Origin: DASQGA01 sp035535315
GTDB lineage: Bacteria; Actinomycetota; Thermoleophilia; Gaiellales; Gaiellaceae
Length of the DNA stretch: 27,423 nucleotides
Direction: 5' to 3'
Assembly (NCBI GenBank): GCA_035535315.1
Contig: DATLQD010000018.1
Span: 1 to 27,423, forward strand
Every line of letters starts with the position of its first letter. The first letter of the stretch is position 1. Below, in pieces: positions 7,322 to 16,114 of this stretch. Both the position numbers and the translations under genes were made by a program. A model generated the notes under the pieces. The model did no database searches. It was not told the origin of the DNA and worked only from the letters and a program-made list of their open reading frames with translations.

Positions 7322-8100
7322 GGGTGAGTGGCTCTGGTTTCCGTTTGTTTCTCGGGATCGCCGGCCGCCTTCCGAGTAGCCGCAGCGGCGCTTCCGCCGA
7401 AGAAAAGGTCTCCCATCTCCGGGTTCGCAAGCAGGTCCGCGGCTTGGTCCGCCAGGATGACCCGGCCGCTTTCCATCACCACGCCCTGCGTCGCAAGACC
7501 AAGGCCGAAACGGACGTTCTGCTCCACGAGGACCACGGTCTTGCCGGCCTCCTTCATGAGTCCGATCGAGTCCGAGACGTTCTTCAGCGCCTTCGGGTCG
7601 AGTCCGAGTGACGGCTCGTCGAGGAGGACGAGCACCGGGTCGAGCATCAAGCTGCGGGCGAACTCGACCATCCTGCGCTGGCCGCCTGAAAGGTTGCCAG
7701 CTTTCTCGTCCGCACGCTCGCGTACGAGCGGAAACAGCCCCTCGAGGTTCGCATAACGCTCCCGGACGACCTGGCGCTCGCTGCGGATGACGTACGCACC
7801 CATGAGGACGTTCTCGCGGACGGTCAGATTCGGAAAGAGCCCGTGCGACTGCGGCACCTGGACGATTCCGAGTGAGAGGATGTGGGCGGGATCACGTCGC
7901 CCGATCTCTTCGCCGTCGAAGCGCACGGTGCCGACCCGCGGTACCAGCAGGCCGCTCACGACGCGGAGGACGGTTGACTTTCCAGCCCCGTTCGGGCCGA
8001 CGATGCAGGTGACCGATCCTGGCTCCACGGCGAGGTCCATCCCCTGGAGGACGTCGCCTCCGCCGTAGCCTGCGTAGACGTCCGAGAGCTCGAGCAGCAC
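7318..8100 (-). CDS. livF: branched-chain-amino-acid-type ABC transporter ATP-binding protein (LivF-like)
   Basis: A 260-residue ABC ATPase of the HAAT (LivF) class that powers uptake with the neighbouring permeases. It has Walker A GPNGAGKST at 35-43, the signature LSGGQ at 137-141, Walker B LVLLDEP at 157-163 and the switch His replaced by Gln (VEQN at about 193), which is normal for LivF. The Ala-rich tail after residue 235 is longer than in E. coli LivF. GTG at 8100 begins directly after the TAG of the fused permease-ATPase gene with no gap. The gene order SBP, LivH, LivM-LivG, LivF is complete, so this is a full importer; HAAT systems also carry amides, urea and aromatic acids, so leucine is not assured. 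Confidence 0.92.
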   Translation of the reverse strand: MLLELSDVYAGYGGGDVLQGMDLAVEPGSVTCIVGPNGAGKSTVLRVVSGLLVPRVGTVRFDGEEIGRRDPAHILSLGIVQVPQSHGLFPNLTVRENVLMGAYVIRSERQVVRERYANLEGLFPLVRERADEKAGNLSGGQRRMVEFARSLMLDPVLVLLDEPSLGLDPKALKNVSDSIGLMKEAGKTVVLVEQNVRFGLGLATQGVVMESGRVILADQAADLLANPEMGDLFFGGSAAAATRKAAGDPEKQTETRATHP

Positions 8101-9957
8101 CTAGCGCACCCCGGCCTGCTGCTCGGCCACGTAGTGCTCCCCGAGGTAGGCGTCGAGCACGCGTTCGTCTTTCTGGATCTCGGCCGGGGTCCCGCGGGAG
8201 ATGCAGCTTCCGCGCGCGAGGACGAGGACCGGATCGCAAAGTCGCAGAACCATCGGCATGTTGTGCTCGACGATCAGAAACGTCTTTCCCTGCCGGTTGA
8301 GCTCCCGGATCATTTCGACGATGTGGTCGACGAGCGTCGGATTGATGCCCCCGGCCGGCTCGTCGAGCATGATCAGGCGCGGATCGAGCATGAGTATCTG
8401 GGCCAACTCGACGAGTTTCTGCTGCCCGTAGGAGAGCGCGGCCGCACGTTGCCCGGCAAAGGCGCGCATCCCGACGAAGTCGAGGAGCTCCTGCGCCCGT
8501 TGTGCCTCGGCTCCGCTGACGGCGTCCGCGGCGAGCTGCCGCCAGGAGAAGGTCCGAAGCGGAGCGACGACGTTCTCGAGCACGGTCATCTCGCGGAAGA
8601 GACGCGTGATCTGGAAGGTCCGGCCGATTCCCCGGTGGGCCCGCTCCCACGGGGGTAGGCCGTCGATCGGCGCGCCGTCGAACCGGATCTCGCCGGAGTC
8701 CGACTTCATCGTCCCGTCGATGATGTTGAAGAGCGTCGTCTTTCCAGAGCCGTTCGGACCGATTAGGGCGGTGATCGCTCCCTCTTCGACCTCGAGGGTG
8801 CAGCCGTCGAGCGCGCGTAGGCCTCCGAAGCTCCGTTCGACGCCGCGCACTTCCAGAAGTTGGCGGCCGGTTCCATGCGCGGGCTCAGGCTTGGCGTCAG
8901 CCTCACGAACCGCAGCCGGCCGGTCGATGCGAGCGCCGACCAGCGCCGCCTTCCCGGCGCCGTGCCAGCGAGCCCAGAGCTCGCCGACGCTTGGGATCAC
9001 ACCGCGGGGGAGAAAGAGGACGACGAGCGCAAGCAGGCCGCCGAAGAAGATCAGCCGCTCGTTCCCGCCCGAGAACTCGTTGTTGGTGATCTCGTTCAAC
9101 GGCTCGAGGATGAAGGCGCCGAGCACCGGCCCCAGGATCGTTCCCCGGCCGCCCAGGAGCACAGCCAGCGCAACCTGGACGCTGACGACGATGTCGAACA
9201 TCCCCCGTGGGTCGATGAACGTGAGGTAGTACGCGTAGAGACCGCCTGCCGCGCCGATGAAGACCGCGCTGGCGACGAAGCTGAGCACCTTGTAGACGGA
9301 CGTGTTCACGCCGACGCTCGCCGCCTTGCTCTCGTCCTCCCGGATCGCGATCAACCCCATCCCGAGCTTCGTGCGCCGAATCCACCAGGACATGGCAACC
9401 GAGAGGAGCATGAGGCCGAGCAGGCTGTAGTAGAACGGCCAGTTCTGGTAGTCGATGTTCCAGAGCGGCAGCGGGAGCGAGAGGCCGTGGTTCCCGTTCG
9501 TCAGCGCCGACCAGTTGAGGGTCACGATCTGCATCACGAACAGGAAGGCGATCGTGAGGATCACGAACGCGTGCCCGCGGGTGCGCGTGAGGACGGAGCC
9601 GACGACGGCCGCGAAGATGCCCGCGACAACGGCCGAGATCGGGATGAACCAGAACGGAGAGGCGCCCTCGAACACCTTCACCGCGAAGAGTGCCGTCGTG
9701 TACGCCCCGATCCCGAGGAACGCGCTTTGCCCGAGCGACACGTAGCCGGTGAAGCCCGAGATGATGTTCCAGCCGCTCCCCATGATTGCGAGGAGGAGCG
9801 AGAGGATGATCATGTTCTGGTAGTAGAGATTGTCCGAGACGACCGGGTAGAGCACGAGGGCCACGAGCGCAAGCCCCACGACCACGCGCCACCCGTGCGC
9901 CGTCAGGAACCCAGGGACGCCGGTACGGCGCTTCGGGCCGGCCTCCGCCGTCGTCAC
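8101..9957 (-). CDS. LivM-LivG fusion: ABC permease plus ATP-binding protein
   Basis: One 618-residue protein joins two subunits that are often separate. Residues 1-335 are a LivM-type permease with many membrane spans and the family segment GYVSLGQSAFLGIGAYTT. After a polar linker (about 336-366), residues 367-618 are a LivG-type ATPase with Walker A GPNGSGKT at 400-407, signature SYGQQ at 509-513 and Walker B LIMLDEP at 528-534, then VEHN with the switch His. The frame is continuous with no internal stop, so the fusion is not a miscall. The GTG start at 9957 overlaps the LivH stop by 4 bp. Such fusions occur in other actinobacterial HAAT systems; here it fixes a 1:1 ratio of permease and one ATPase. 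Confidence 0.92.
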   Translation of the reverse strand: MTTAEAGPKRRTGVPGFLTAHGWRVVVGLALVALVLYPVVSDNLYYQNMIILSLLLAIMGSGWNIISGFTGYVSLGQSAFLGIGAYTTALFAVKVFEGASPFWFIPISAVVAGIFAAVVGSVLTRTRGHAFVILTIAFLFVMQIVTLNWSALTNGNHGLSLPLPLWNIDYQNWPFYYSLLGLMLLSVAMSWWIRRTKLGMGLIAIREDESKAASVGVNTSVYKVLSFVASAVFIGAAGGLYAYYLTFIDPRGMFDIVVSVQVALAVLLGGRGTILGPVLGAFILEPLNEITNNEFSGGNERLIFFGGLLALVVLFLPRGVIPSVGELWARWHGAGKAALVGARIDRPAAVREADAKPEPAHGTGRQLLEVRGVERSFGGLRALDGCTLEVEEGAITALIGPNGSGKTTLFNIIDGTMKSDSGEIRFDGAPIDGLPPWERAHRGIGRTFQITRLFREMTVLENVVAPLRTFSWRQLAADAVSGAEAQRAQELLDFVGMRAFAGQRAAALSYGQQKLVELAQILMLDPRLIMLDEPAGGINPTLVDHIVEMIRELNRQGKTFLIVEHNMPMVLRLCDPVLVLARGSCISRGTPAEIQKDERVLDAYLGEHYVAEQQAGVR

Positions 9958-10835
9958 ACGACCACGTCCTCCCTCAGCTTTGCGCCCATGATCCCCTGCG
10001 GTCGCGCGAGCAGGACGACCATGATCACCGCGTAGGGCACCATCGTCGCCCAGCGGGGCGAGATGTAGGTGACGGTCATCGTCTCCGCGACTCCGAGGAC
10101 GAGCGCCCCCACCAGCGCGCCCGGGAGGCTACCCATGCCGCCGAGCACGATGATGCCGAGGAGCCGCGAGATCCACTGGTAGTGCGAGCCGGGCAGGAAC
10201 GGGTAGAGCACCGACGTAATCGATCCGCCCGCGCCCGTCGTCGCGACGCCGATCGCGAACGTGAGCGCAGCCACCTTGCGCGCGTTCACGCCGACGAGCC
10301 GCGCCGAGCTGACGTTTTCCGAGACAGCGCGGATGGCCCGCCCGAGCCACGTGCGCGTCAACATCATGTACAGGGCCGCGAGGACGCCGATTGCCATCGC
10401 GCAACCGAACAGCTGGGCCTTCGGGAAGTAGAAGCCTCCAGCCCGGAAAGACTCGTCCACGTACCCCGGGGTGGAGGAGTGGTAGGTCGTAGACCAGACG
10501 AGCCCCATGATCCCCTCGAGGACGAGCGCGAGTGCAAACGTGAGCAGGACGGACGTGGACGCGGGTCTGCCCGAGATCCACTGAATCGTCAGCCGGTAGA
10601 TCACCCACCCGATCACGAACATCGCCGGCGTCGTGATCAGCGCTCCCAGGAGCGGGTCGATGCCCATCTCTTTCCAGAGCGCCCAGGTGATGAACGCCGA
10701 GAGGATGATGAGCGCTCCCTGGGCGACGTTGATCACATCCATGACGCCGAAGATCAGCGTCAGCCCCGATGCGAGGAGCGCATAGACCCCTCCGATCATG
10801 AGGCCGAGGATCAGTGCCTGGACGAACTGGGTCAT
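9954..10835 (-). CDS. livH: branched-chain-amino-acid-type ABC transporter permease (LivH-like)
   Basis: A 293-residue inner-membrane permease of the LivH class, with about eight spans and the conserved opening GLMIGGVYALLASGLTLIFG followed by NVAQGALI. It pairs with the LivM half of the adjacent fusion to form the translocation pore. The ATG at 10835 is 65 bases below the stop of the binding-protein gene, and that gap holds a strong hairpin (10859-10886). The 3' end overlaps the fusion gene by 4 bp. Transcription most likely continues from the binding-protein gene at a reduced level. No residues that specify the ligand lie in this subunit, so substrate must be inferred from the binding protein. 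Confidence 0.92.
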   Translation of the reverse strand: MTQFVQALILGLMIGGVYALLASGLTLIFGVMDVINVAQGALIILSAFITWALWKEMGIDPLLGALITTPAMFVIGWVIYRLTIQWISGRPASTSVLLTFALALVLEGIMGLVWSTTYHSSTPGYVDESFRAGGFYFPKAQLFGCAMAIGVLAALYMMLTRTWLGRAIRAVSENVSSARLVGVNARKVAALTFAIGVATTGAGGSITSVLYPFLPGSHYQWISRLLGIIVLGGMGSLPGALVGALVLGVAETMTVTYISPRWATMVPYAVIMVVLLARPQGIMGAKLREDVVV

Positions 10836-10858
10836 ACGCGCATTCCGAAGTAGCGGGA

Positions 10859-10886
10859 GGGGCGGAGGCCTCCAGGCCTCCGCCCC
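10859..10886 (-). terminator. strong hairpin between binding-protein and permease genes (attenuator/mRNA-stabilising)
   Basis: A perfect 12-bp inverted repeat (10859-10870 with 10875-10886) encloses a four-base loop. Read on the minus strand, in the direction of transcription, it is followed by TCCCGC rather than a T run, so it is not a classical intrinsic terminator for the operon; a GTTTT run lies on the other strand side. Hairpins in this place usually protect the upstream binding-protein mRNA and lower expression of the permease genes. Confidence 0.6.
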
Positions 10887-10899
10887 GTTTTACCGGTTG

Positions 10900-12150
10900 C
10901 TAGTTTGACCAAGCCGGCTTCGGATTGACGATGGTGTCCGAGGTCGCGGCGTCCTCCGGCAGGACGATCTCCTCGTCGCCGTTCTGCCACTGGGCGAGGA
11001 GGAACGCCTGCTCGGGCGCGCCGGTCTCGTCCCAACTGAGTGGACCGAGGATCGTGTCGACCTCGTTTTCCCGCAACCAGTCGGCGAGCTTAGTCTGGTC
11101 GATCTCGCCGACTTCCTCGACCGCCTTCTGGAGCACCTGGGCGGCCGCGTAGCCGTCCGCCGCGTCCTCGGGCGGATCCGTATCGTACTTGGCCTTGTAG
11201 GCGGCCAGGAACTCCTCGTTGCCGGGGGTCGGTGAGTCAACGTGGTAGCTGACCGCGTAGAACACACCCTCCGTGTTCTTGATCCCGATCGCGTCCGAGT
11301 ACTGGTCGGCGAACGAGGGGGTCGAAGCCTGGAACATCTGCTTCGGGCTGTACCCGACCTTGATCAGCGAACGGATCAGGTTGACGCCGTCCGCGAGGCC
11401 CGCGGAGCCTTGCGCGATGACATCGGGCTTCTTCGAGGCGACCGCTGCTGCTGCCGCGTCGAAGTTGACTGTCTCCGGCGGGTACACCTTGCTGTAGACG
11501 GTTTCCACGCCGGCAGCCTCGAGCTTCTCCTTGATACCCTCGGCCACGGGTCCGCCGAACGGGTCGTCGGCGATGACGTAGGCGGCCGTTTTCGGCTTCT
11601 CATCGTCCGGCAAGCCGGTCACCCATTCGGCGAAGAGATCCGCCTGGTGTTGCGATGTCGCCTGCTGCGCGAAGAACAGATATTTGAACCCGCGGCTGAA
11701 CATCTCGGGCGAGCCGCCTGCCGGCTCCACGAAGAGCATCTTGTTCCGCTCGGCTACTGCCGACGCCGGGAGGTTCAAGAGTGAGGAGAACGTACCGAGC
11801 AGAAGATCGACTTTCTCCTTCTGGATCAAAGCGTTGTAGTCGGAGACGATCACGTTCTGATCACTCTGGTCGTCCTTGATGATCAGCTCGACTTGCCTTC
11901 CGAGCAGCCCGCCGTCCTTGTTCACCAGCTCCTGCCAGATCTTGTAACCCTGTTGCGCGGCCACTCCGGGCTCCGCGAAGTCGCCCGTCAGCGGCAGTGA
12001 GGCGCCGATCTTGAGCGGCTCGCTGCTCGCGGCAGTATCGGTCCCTGCGCTGCTCCCGTTGTCCCCGTCGTCGCCACCGCATCCGGCCGCCAGCGCGGCC
12101 GCCGCGACAGCGAGCGCCAGCAACATGATGAATCGCAGTTTTCCTTTCAT
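10900..12150 (-). CDS. ABC transporter substrate-binding lipoprotein (Peripla_BP_6, LivK-like)
   Basis: A 416-residue type I periplasmic-binding-fold protein that captures the ligand outside the cell for the LivHMGF-like importer. It has a lipoprotein signal: basic MKGKLR, a hydrophobic stretch, then a lipobox ending ALAAGC with Cys24 as the lipidated residue, followed by a Gly/Asp/Ser-rich linker. The mature fold starts at about LKIGASLPLTG (residue 46) with the usual GYKIWQELVNKDGG helix. The ATG at 12150 has GGAGG seven bases upstream, the best ribosome site in the operon, consistent with a subunit needed in excess. The family binds amino acids, amides, urea or aromatic acids; the two M24 genes next to it hint at an amide or peptide-like ligand. 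Confidence 0.92.
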   Translation of the reverse strand: MKGKLRFIMLLALAVAAAALAAGCGGDDGDNGSSAGTDTAASSEPLKIGASLPLTGDFAEPGVAAQQGYKIWQELVNKDGGLLGRQVELIIKDDQSDQNVIVSDYNALIQKEKVDLLLGTFSSLLNLPASAVAERNKMLFVEPAGGSPEMFSRGFKYLFFAQQATSQHQADLFAEWVTGLPDDEKPKTAAYVIADDPFGGPVAEGIKEKLEAAGVETVYSKVYPPETVNFDAAAAAVASKKPDVIAQGSAGLADGVNLIRSLIKVGYSPKQMFQASTPSFADQYSDAIGIKNTEGVFYAVSYHVDSPTPGNEEFLAAYKAKYDTDPPEDAADGYAAAQVLQKAVEEVGEIDQTKLADWLRENEVDTILGPLSWDETGAPEQAFLLAQWQNGDEEIVLPEDAATSDTIVNPKPAWSN

Positions 12151-12243
12151 GAAAGACCTCCGTAGCCGTGGTTGGCTTCCTCTCCAGTCGGCGAGCTTGC
12201 GCTGCGTCCAACCTGCCTTCTCGCTTGCCTTTCCCTGTCGTGA

Positions 12244-13470
12244 TCAGACGACATGGACCTCCGTTCCAAATTCGTTGATTGGGGTCGCGCCGTCTTCGGT
12301 GAGGTACAGCGTGTCTTCGATGCAGGCCGAGCCCACACCGGGGACGAAGATCCCGGGCTCGATGTTCAGGAAGCTCCCAGCGCGGAGCTCGGCCGTTTCG
12401 CCCTTCGCAACGACGGGTCGAACGGAGGTGGTGATTCCAGTCGTGTGGCCGAGATAGATGTGGTTCGAGTATTCGGCGTAACCGGCTTTCTCGACCACGC
12501 GGTTTGCCAGCTCCCACAGCTCGCCGCCGGCGATTCCGGCCCGCGCCTCCGAACACATGACTCGGTAGATCTCCGTCGTTGCGTCGAAGATCCGCCGCTG
12601 CTCCTCGTTGGGCTCGCCGACTGAGATCGTCCGGTCCGAGTCCGTGTAGTAGCCGGCGTGCGATGCGCTCAGGTCGAGCCAGAACATCTGACCCTGCTCG
12701 AGCGGCTCGGACGAATAGAGGAAGGGCCGCACGTTGCTGATCGCGTCGCTGAACGAACCGATGTTGATGTGCGTCGAGACGCCGCTCCCGTGTAGGAACT
12801 CTGCGCCGAGCGACGCCATCGCGCGTAGCGCCGCGAAGCAAACCTCGTATTCGGGGACTCCGGCACCTGCCGTTTCGACCGCCGCGGCGAACCCGGCGTC
12901 GGCGACGCGCGCTGCGGCGCGGATCATCTCGCCGTCGTAGGCCGAAGGGGAGCCGACGAGCTCCTCCCAGACGGGGATCGCCTCGACACTGATCGCGTCG
13001 GGAAGCGAGGCACTCAGGACATCGGCATAGATGCTGGGCATAACGCCAGCGAAGACGCCGACGCGGGGGCTCGGAGCACCTCGTGTCTGCACCGCTTGGC
13101 GGATCGCCGCTTGAAGCTCGTCGGCAAGCCATTTCCGTGCCGGATTCGGATACTGGCGCACGTCCTCGATCCATGACATCCGGGCGGCCTCTGCAAGATG
13201 CCACGGCTGGTCGATCAGGAGGACCGGCTTCCCCTCGAGCGGGATCACCAGCAGTGAGCTTGCGCCCGGGAAGACGTGGACATAGCCGGCCAGATAGCGA
13301 GTCATCTCCGGGATCCCCGAGGAGCCATACAGGAGCAGCACGTCGATCCCGTGCCTCTCCATCGACTCGCGCGTGCGGTTGAGCCTGCCAACCTGCTCCT
13401 CGACCGGCGGCTGGGGAGCACGGCCCTTCGCCTTCTCGACCTCGGCGCGTGGGTCAAGCATGGTGCTCAT
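12244..13470 (-). CDS. M24 family metallopeptidase (Xaa-Pro aminopeptidase-like), complete metal site
   Basis: A 408-residue protein with the creatinase-type N-terminal domain (about 25-175) and the pita-bread catalytic domain (about 180-405). All five dinuclear metal ligands are present: D266 (WLDLS), D277 (TDSDRT), H342 (GHTTG), E371 (NIEPG) and E385 (CIEDT). It should therefore be an active Mn/Co-type hydrolase acting on an imino/amide bond, such as Xaa-Pro peptides or a modified amino acid. The ATG at 13470 has GGAAG about nine bases before it; an upstream open stretch to 13554 has no family sequence. It sits between the E2 gene and the binding-protein gene on the same strand, with a 93-bp gap on each side. 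Confidence 0.9.
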   Translation of the reverse strand: MSTMLDPRAEVEKAKGRAPQPPVEEQVGRLNRTRESMERHGIDVLLLYGSSGIPEMTRYLAGYVHVFPGASSLLVIPLEGKPVLLIDQPWHLAEAARMSWIEDVRQYPNPARKWLADELQAAIRQAVQTRGAPSPRVGVFAGVMPSIYADVLSASLPDAISVEAIPVWEELVGSPSAYDGEMIRAAARVADAGFAAAVETAGAGVPEYEVCFAALRAMASLGAEFLHGSGVSTHINIGSFSDAISNVRPFLYSSEPLEQGQMFWLDLSASHAGYYTDSDRTISVGEPNEEQRRIFDATTEIYRVMCSEARAGIAGGELWELANRVVEKAGYAEYSNHIYLGHTTGITTSVRPVVAKGETAELRAGSFLNIEPGIFVPGVGSACIEDTLYLTEDGATPINEFGTEVHVV

Positions 13471-13563
13471 CCGAGCGACTTCCGGTCGAAGGCAGCGAGC
13501 TTCATCTCGGTCCTCTCGTCGGTCACGTAGCCCTCCACGAGCGCAGGAACCCAAGGAGCACCT

Positions 13564-14760
13564 TCATGCCACCAGCCCCGCCGGCTCTTCGATCAGACCG
13601 GCCAGCGTGTCCAGGAACTGAGCTCCGCGCGCCCCGTCCACGACGCGGTGGTCGAAGGAGAGGCAGAGCGCGAGCGTCGGGCGGACCTCAGGCCTGCCGG
13701 CGACCGGGATGACCCGCTCGACGATCCGGCCGACGGCGAGGATCGCTGCCTGGGGCGGGTTGACGATCGCGGCGAAGGCGTCGACGCCGTACATGCCCAG
13801 GTTCGAGACGGTGAATGTGCCGCCGGAAACGTCCTCCGGACGGAGCCGCCCGGAACGGGCCGCGTCGACGAGCTCCTTCCGGCGGACGGCGAGCTTCTGC
13901 AGGTCGAGAGCGTCGGCGTCGCGGACGACCGGGACGACGAGCCCGTCCTCGAGCGCGACGGCAATGCCGACGTGAATTCCTGCCGAAGCCAGGACTTTCC
14001 CATCGCGCCAGGACGCGTTCACACGCGGGTGCTCGCGAAGCGCAGCGGCGCAGAGCTTGACGAGCAGGTCAGTATGCGTGACGCCTTCGTACCCGGCGCG
14101 GCTGCGGAGGCTTTCGCGCCAGGCGAGCAGCCTGGTCGCCTCGACCTGGCGGAGGAGAAAGAAGTGCGGCACCGTGCGCCAGCTCTCAGACAGGCGCTCG
14201 GCCATGCGCATCCAGACCGCTCCGAGCGGCAGCTCCTCACCCGCGTCGAGACCGGGCGGTGGGGCATGCGCAACCGCGCCGTTTCCGCCGATTGCCTCGA
14301 CGTCGGCCGCGACGACGGCTCCGTGCGGGCCGCTGCCAGCCACCGAGGCGAGCTCGATCCCATGCTCCTCCGCAAGGCGCCGCGCCTTGGGGGAGGCGAG
14401 CTGTCTCCGCGAGGTGCGACTCTGCGGCGCCGGGGCCGTCTCGGGCTCCTTTTCTCTCACCGGCTGCGCGCTGGCGCGGGGCTCTGCCGCTGCATCCACG
14501 GAGGCAGGCTCCGGCACGGGCTCGCCCGCCCCCAGGATCACGGCGACAGCCTTTCCGACGCCGACCTCGTCACCCTCGGCGGCCCGAAGCGTGAGCGTGC
14601 CGTCGGCGGGCGCCTCCACCTCGACGGTGACCTTGTCGGTCTCGATCTCCATGAGCGGCTCGCCTCTGGACACCGCCTCGCCTTCCGTCTTCAGCCAGCG
14701 GAGGATCTTCCCAGTCTCCTGCGCCATTCCCAGCGCCGGCATGATCACGTCGGTGGCCAT
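13564..14760 (-). CDS. 2-oxoacid dehydrogenase complex E2 (dihydrolipoamide acyltransferase)
   Basis: A 398-residue E2 core subunit, which moves the acyl group from E1 to CoA. It has one lipoyl domain (about 3-78) with the lipoylated Lys43 in ETDKV, a Pro/Ala-rich linker, a peripheral-subunit-binding domain at about 121-155 (ASPKARRLAEEHGIEL) and the catalytic domain from about 178, ending with the active-site DHRVVDG at 370-376 (His371, Asp375). The ATG at 14760 follows the TAG of the M24 gene with no gap. With E1 alpha and E1 beta upstream, only E3 is lacking and must come from elsewhere in the genome. The small, single-lipoyl form is typical of acetoin- or branched-chain-type complexes rather than the large housekeeping pyruvate complex. 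Confidence 0.92.
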   Translation of the reverse strand: MATDVIMPALGMAQETGKILRWLKTEGEAVSRGEPLMEIETDKVTVEVEAPADGTLTLRAAEGDEVGVGKAVAVILGAGEPVPEPASVDAAAEPRASAQPVREKEPETAPAPQSRTSRRQLASPKARRLAEEHGIELASVAGSGPHGAVVAADVEAIGGNGAVAHAPPPGLDAGEELPLGAVWMRMAERLSESWRTVPHFFLLRQVEATRLLAWRESLRSRAGYEGVTHTDLLVKLCAAALREHPRVNASWRDGKVLASAGIHVGIAVALEDGLVVPVVRDADALDLQKLAVRRKELVDAARSGRLRPEDVSGGTFTVSNLGMYGVDAFAAIVNPPQAAILAVGRIVERVIPVAGRPEVRPTLALCLSFDHRVVDGARGAQFLDTLAGLIEEPAGLVA

Positions 14761-16113
14761 CTACGGGTCGACCGCCGCTCCCTCGAGGCGCGCGGAAGCC
14801 ACGACCTGTCCGACGCTGCCGTCCCCTTCAGCGCGATTCAGGTTCGACTGGGACTCCCGGACACCCGGGAGGGCGCCTCCGACGGTGTAATGGCCCCCAC
14901 CCGCCACGACCAGCTCCTCGGCCGGGAAGCGGGTAATCACCTCACAGCCGTCCGCGGTGACGACGAGCTGCTCCTCGATCCGCGCCGCAGACCAGCCGTC
15001 TGCTGCGGGCCAGAACGTCTCGAGCGCGAAGACCATGCCGGCCTCGACGGTCTCCGGATGGTCGAACGAGACGAGGCGGCTGAAGATCGGTTTCTCCCAG
15101 ATCGAGAGACCGACGCCGTGGCCGTACTGGAGCGCGAACGCCGACTCCTCGTCCGGGAATCCGAATTCCTCGGCGGCGGGGAACGTCGACACGACCTCGG
15201 CAGTCGTCACACCCGGCCGGATCATCGAGATCGCACGGTCGAGGATGTCCCGACAGCGCTTGTACGCGTCCACCTGTGCCCGGGAGGCGCTGCCGACGGC
15301 GAACGTCCGGTAGTAGCAGGTGCGGTACCCGTTGAAGGCGTGGAGGATGTCGAAGTAGGCGGGGTCCCCAGGGCGCAGCATCCGGTCGGTGAAGACGTGC
15401 GGGTGCGGGCTGCAGCGCTCGCCGGAGATCGCGTTCACGCCCTCGACGTGCTCAGAGCCGAGCTCGTAGAGGACGCGGTTGACGAGGGCGACGCAGTCGT
15501 TTTCGCGCATTCCGGGCCGCATCGCGCGGAAGAGCTCCTCGTACGCGGCATCGACCATTGCGCAGGCCGTGTTCAACAAAACGATCTCGTCGCCGGTCTT
15601 GAGCTTACGAGCGTCCTGCATGAGGGCCTGTCCGTCGACGACCGTGATCCCGGCCGCTTCGAGGGCACGGAGCACAGGTAGCTCGACGACGTCGACGCCG
15701 AGCGGCTCTCCCAGGAGGCCGCGCTCCTCGAGCTCGACGCGGATCTTCTCGGCCACGACCTCCGCCCGCCCCTCGACCGAGCCGCGCAGTGTTGAAATGC
15801 CGGCCCGGGAGCGCTCCTCTCCGAGCCACGGGTTGTAGAGCTTGTGGTGCCGCGCCGCCGATCCAAAATCCCACATGATCGGCTCGTCACCCTGCGGGAG
15901 CAGGCAGAAGCGGATCAGCTTGTCCATCGCCCACGTGCCGATGTGCGTGGCGGTGATGTAGCGGATGTTGGCCATGTCGAAGCAGAGGAGTGCGCCGAGC
16001 TCGGAATCGGCAAGGTGCTGCTTCGTACGGGCAAGGCGGTCGCGGCGGAGCCGGTCGAAGTCGACCCGCTGCTCCCAGTCCACCGCCATCGTGCCGAAGG
16101 TCTTCAGTGCCAC
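14761..16113 (-). CDS. M24 family protein with one metal ligand replaced by Cys
   Basis: A 450-residue pita-bread protein. Ligand positions read D255 (YFDIL), C266 (RTCYYRT, where Asp is expected), H332 (YGHGVG), E365 (ALETF) and E380 (RIEEQ), so four of five ligands stay and the second Asp is Cys. The N-terminal half (LLCFDMANIRYIT, WDFGSAARHHKLYNPWL) recalls the branch of M24 that contains the DMSP lyase DddP, but DddP's second ligand remains Asp, so DMSP cleavage is not supported. GTG at 16113 follows the E1 beta stop by one base and has AAGG six bases upstream; ATG 16089 is an alternative. It is inserted between E1 beta and E2 of the dehydrogenase complex, which suggests that it makes or processes the complex's substrate. 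Confidence 0.87.
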   Translation of the reverse strand: MALKTFGTMAVDWEQRVDFDRLRRDRLARTKQHLADSELGALLCFDMANIRYITATHIGTWAMDKLIRFCLLPQGDEPIMWDFGSAARHHKLYNPWLGEERSRAGISTLRGSVEGRAEVVAEKIRVELEERGLLGEPLGVDVVELPVLRALEAAGITVVDGQALMQDARKLKTGDEIVLLNTACAMVDAAYEELFRAMRPGMRENDCVALVNRVLYELGSEHVEGVNAISGERCSPHPHVFTDRMLRPGDPAYFDILHAFNGYRTCYYRTFAVGSASRAQVDAYKRCRDILDRAISMIRPGVTTAEVVSTFPAAEEFGFPDEESAFALQYGHGVGLSIWEKPIFSRLVSFDHPETVEAGMVFALETFWPAADGWSAARIEEQLVVTADGCEVITRFPAEELVVAGGGHYTVGGALPGVRESQSNLNRAEGDGSVGQVVASARLEGAAVDP

Positions 16114-16114
16114 G

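Noticed and set aside
14761..16113. DMSP lyase DddP assignment for the third M24 protein
   Set aside because: N-terminal similarity is only general and the second metal ligand is Cys, not the Asp of DddP.
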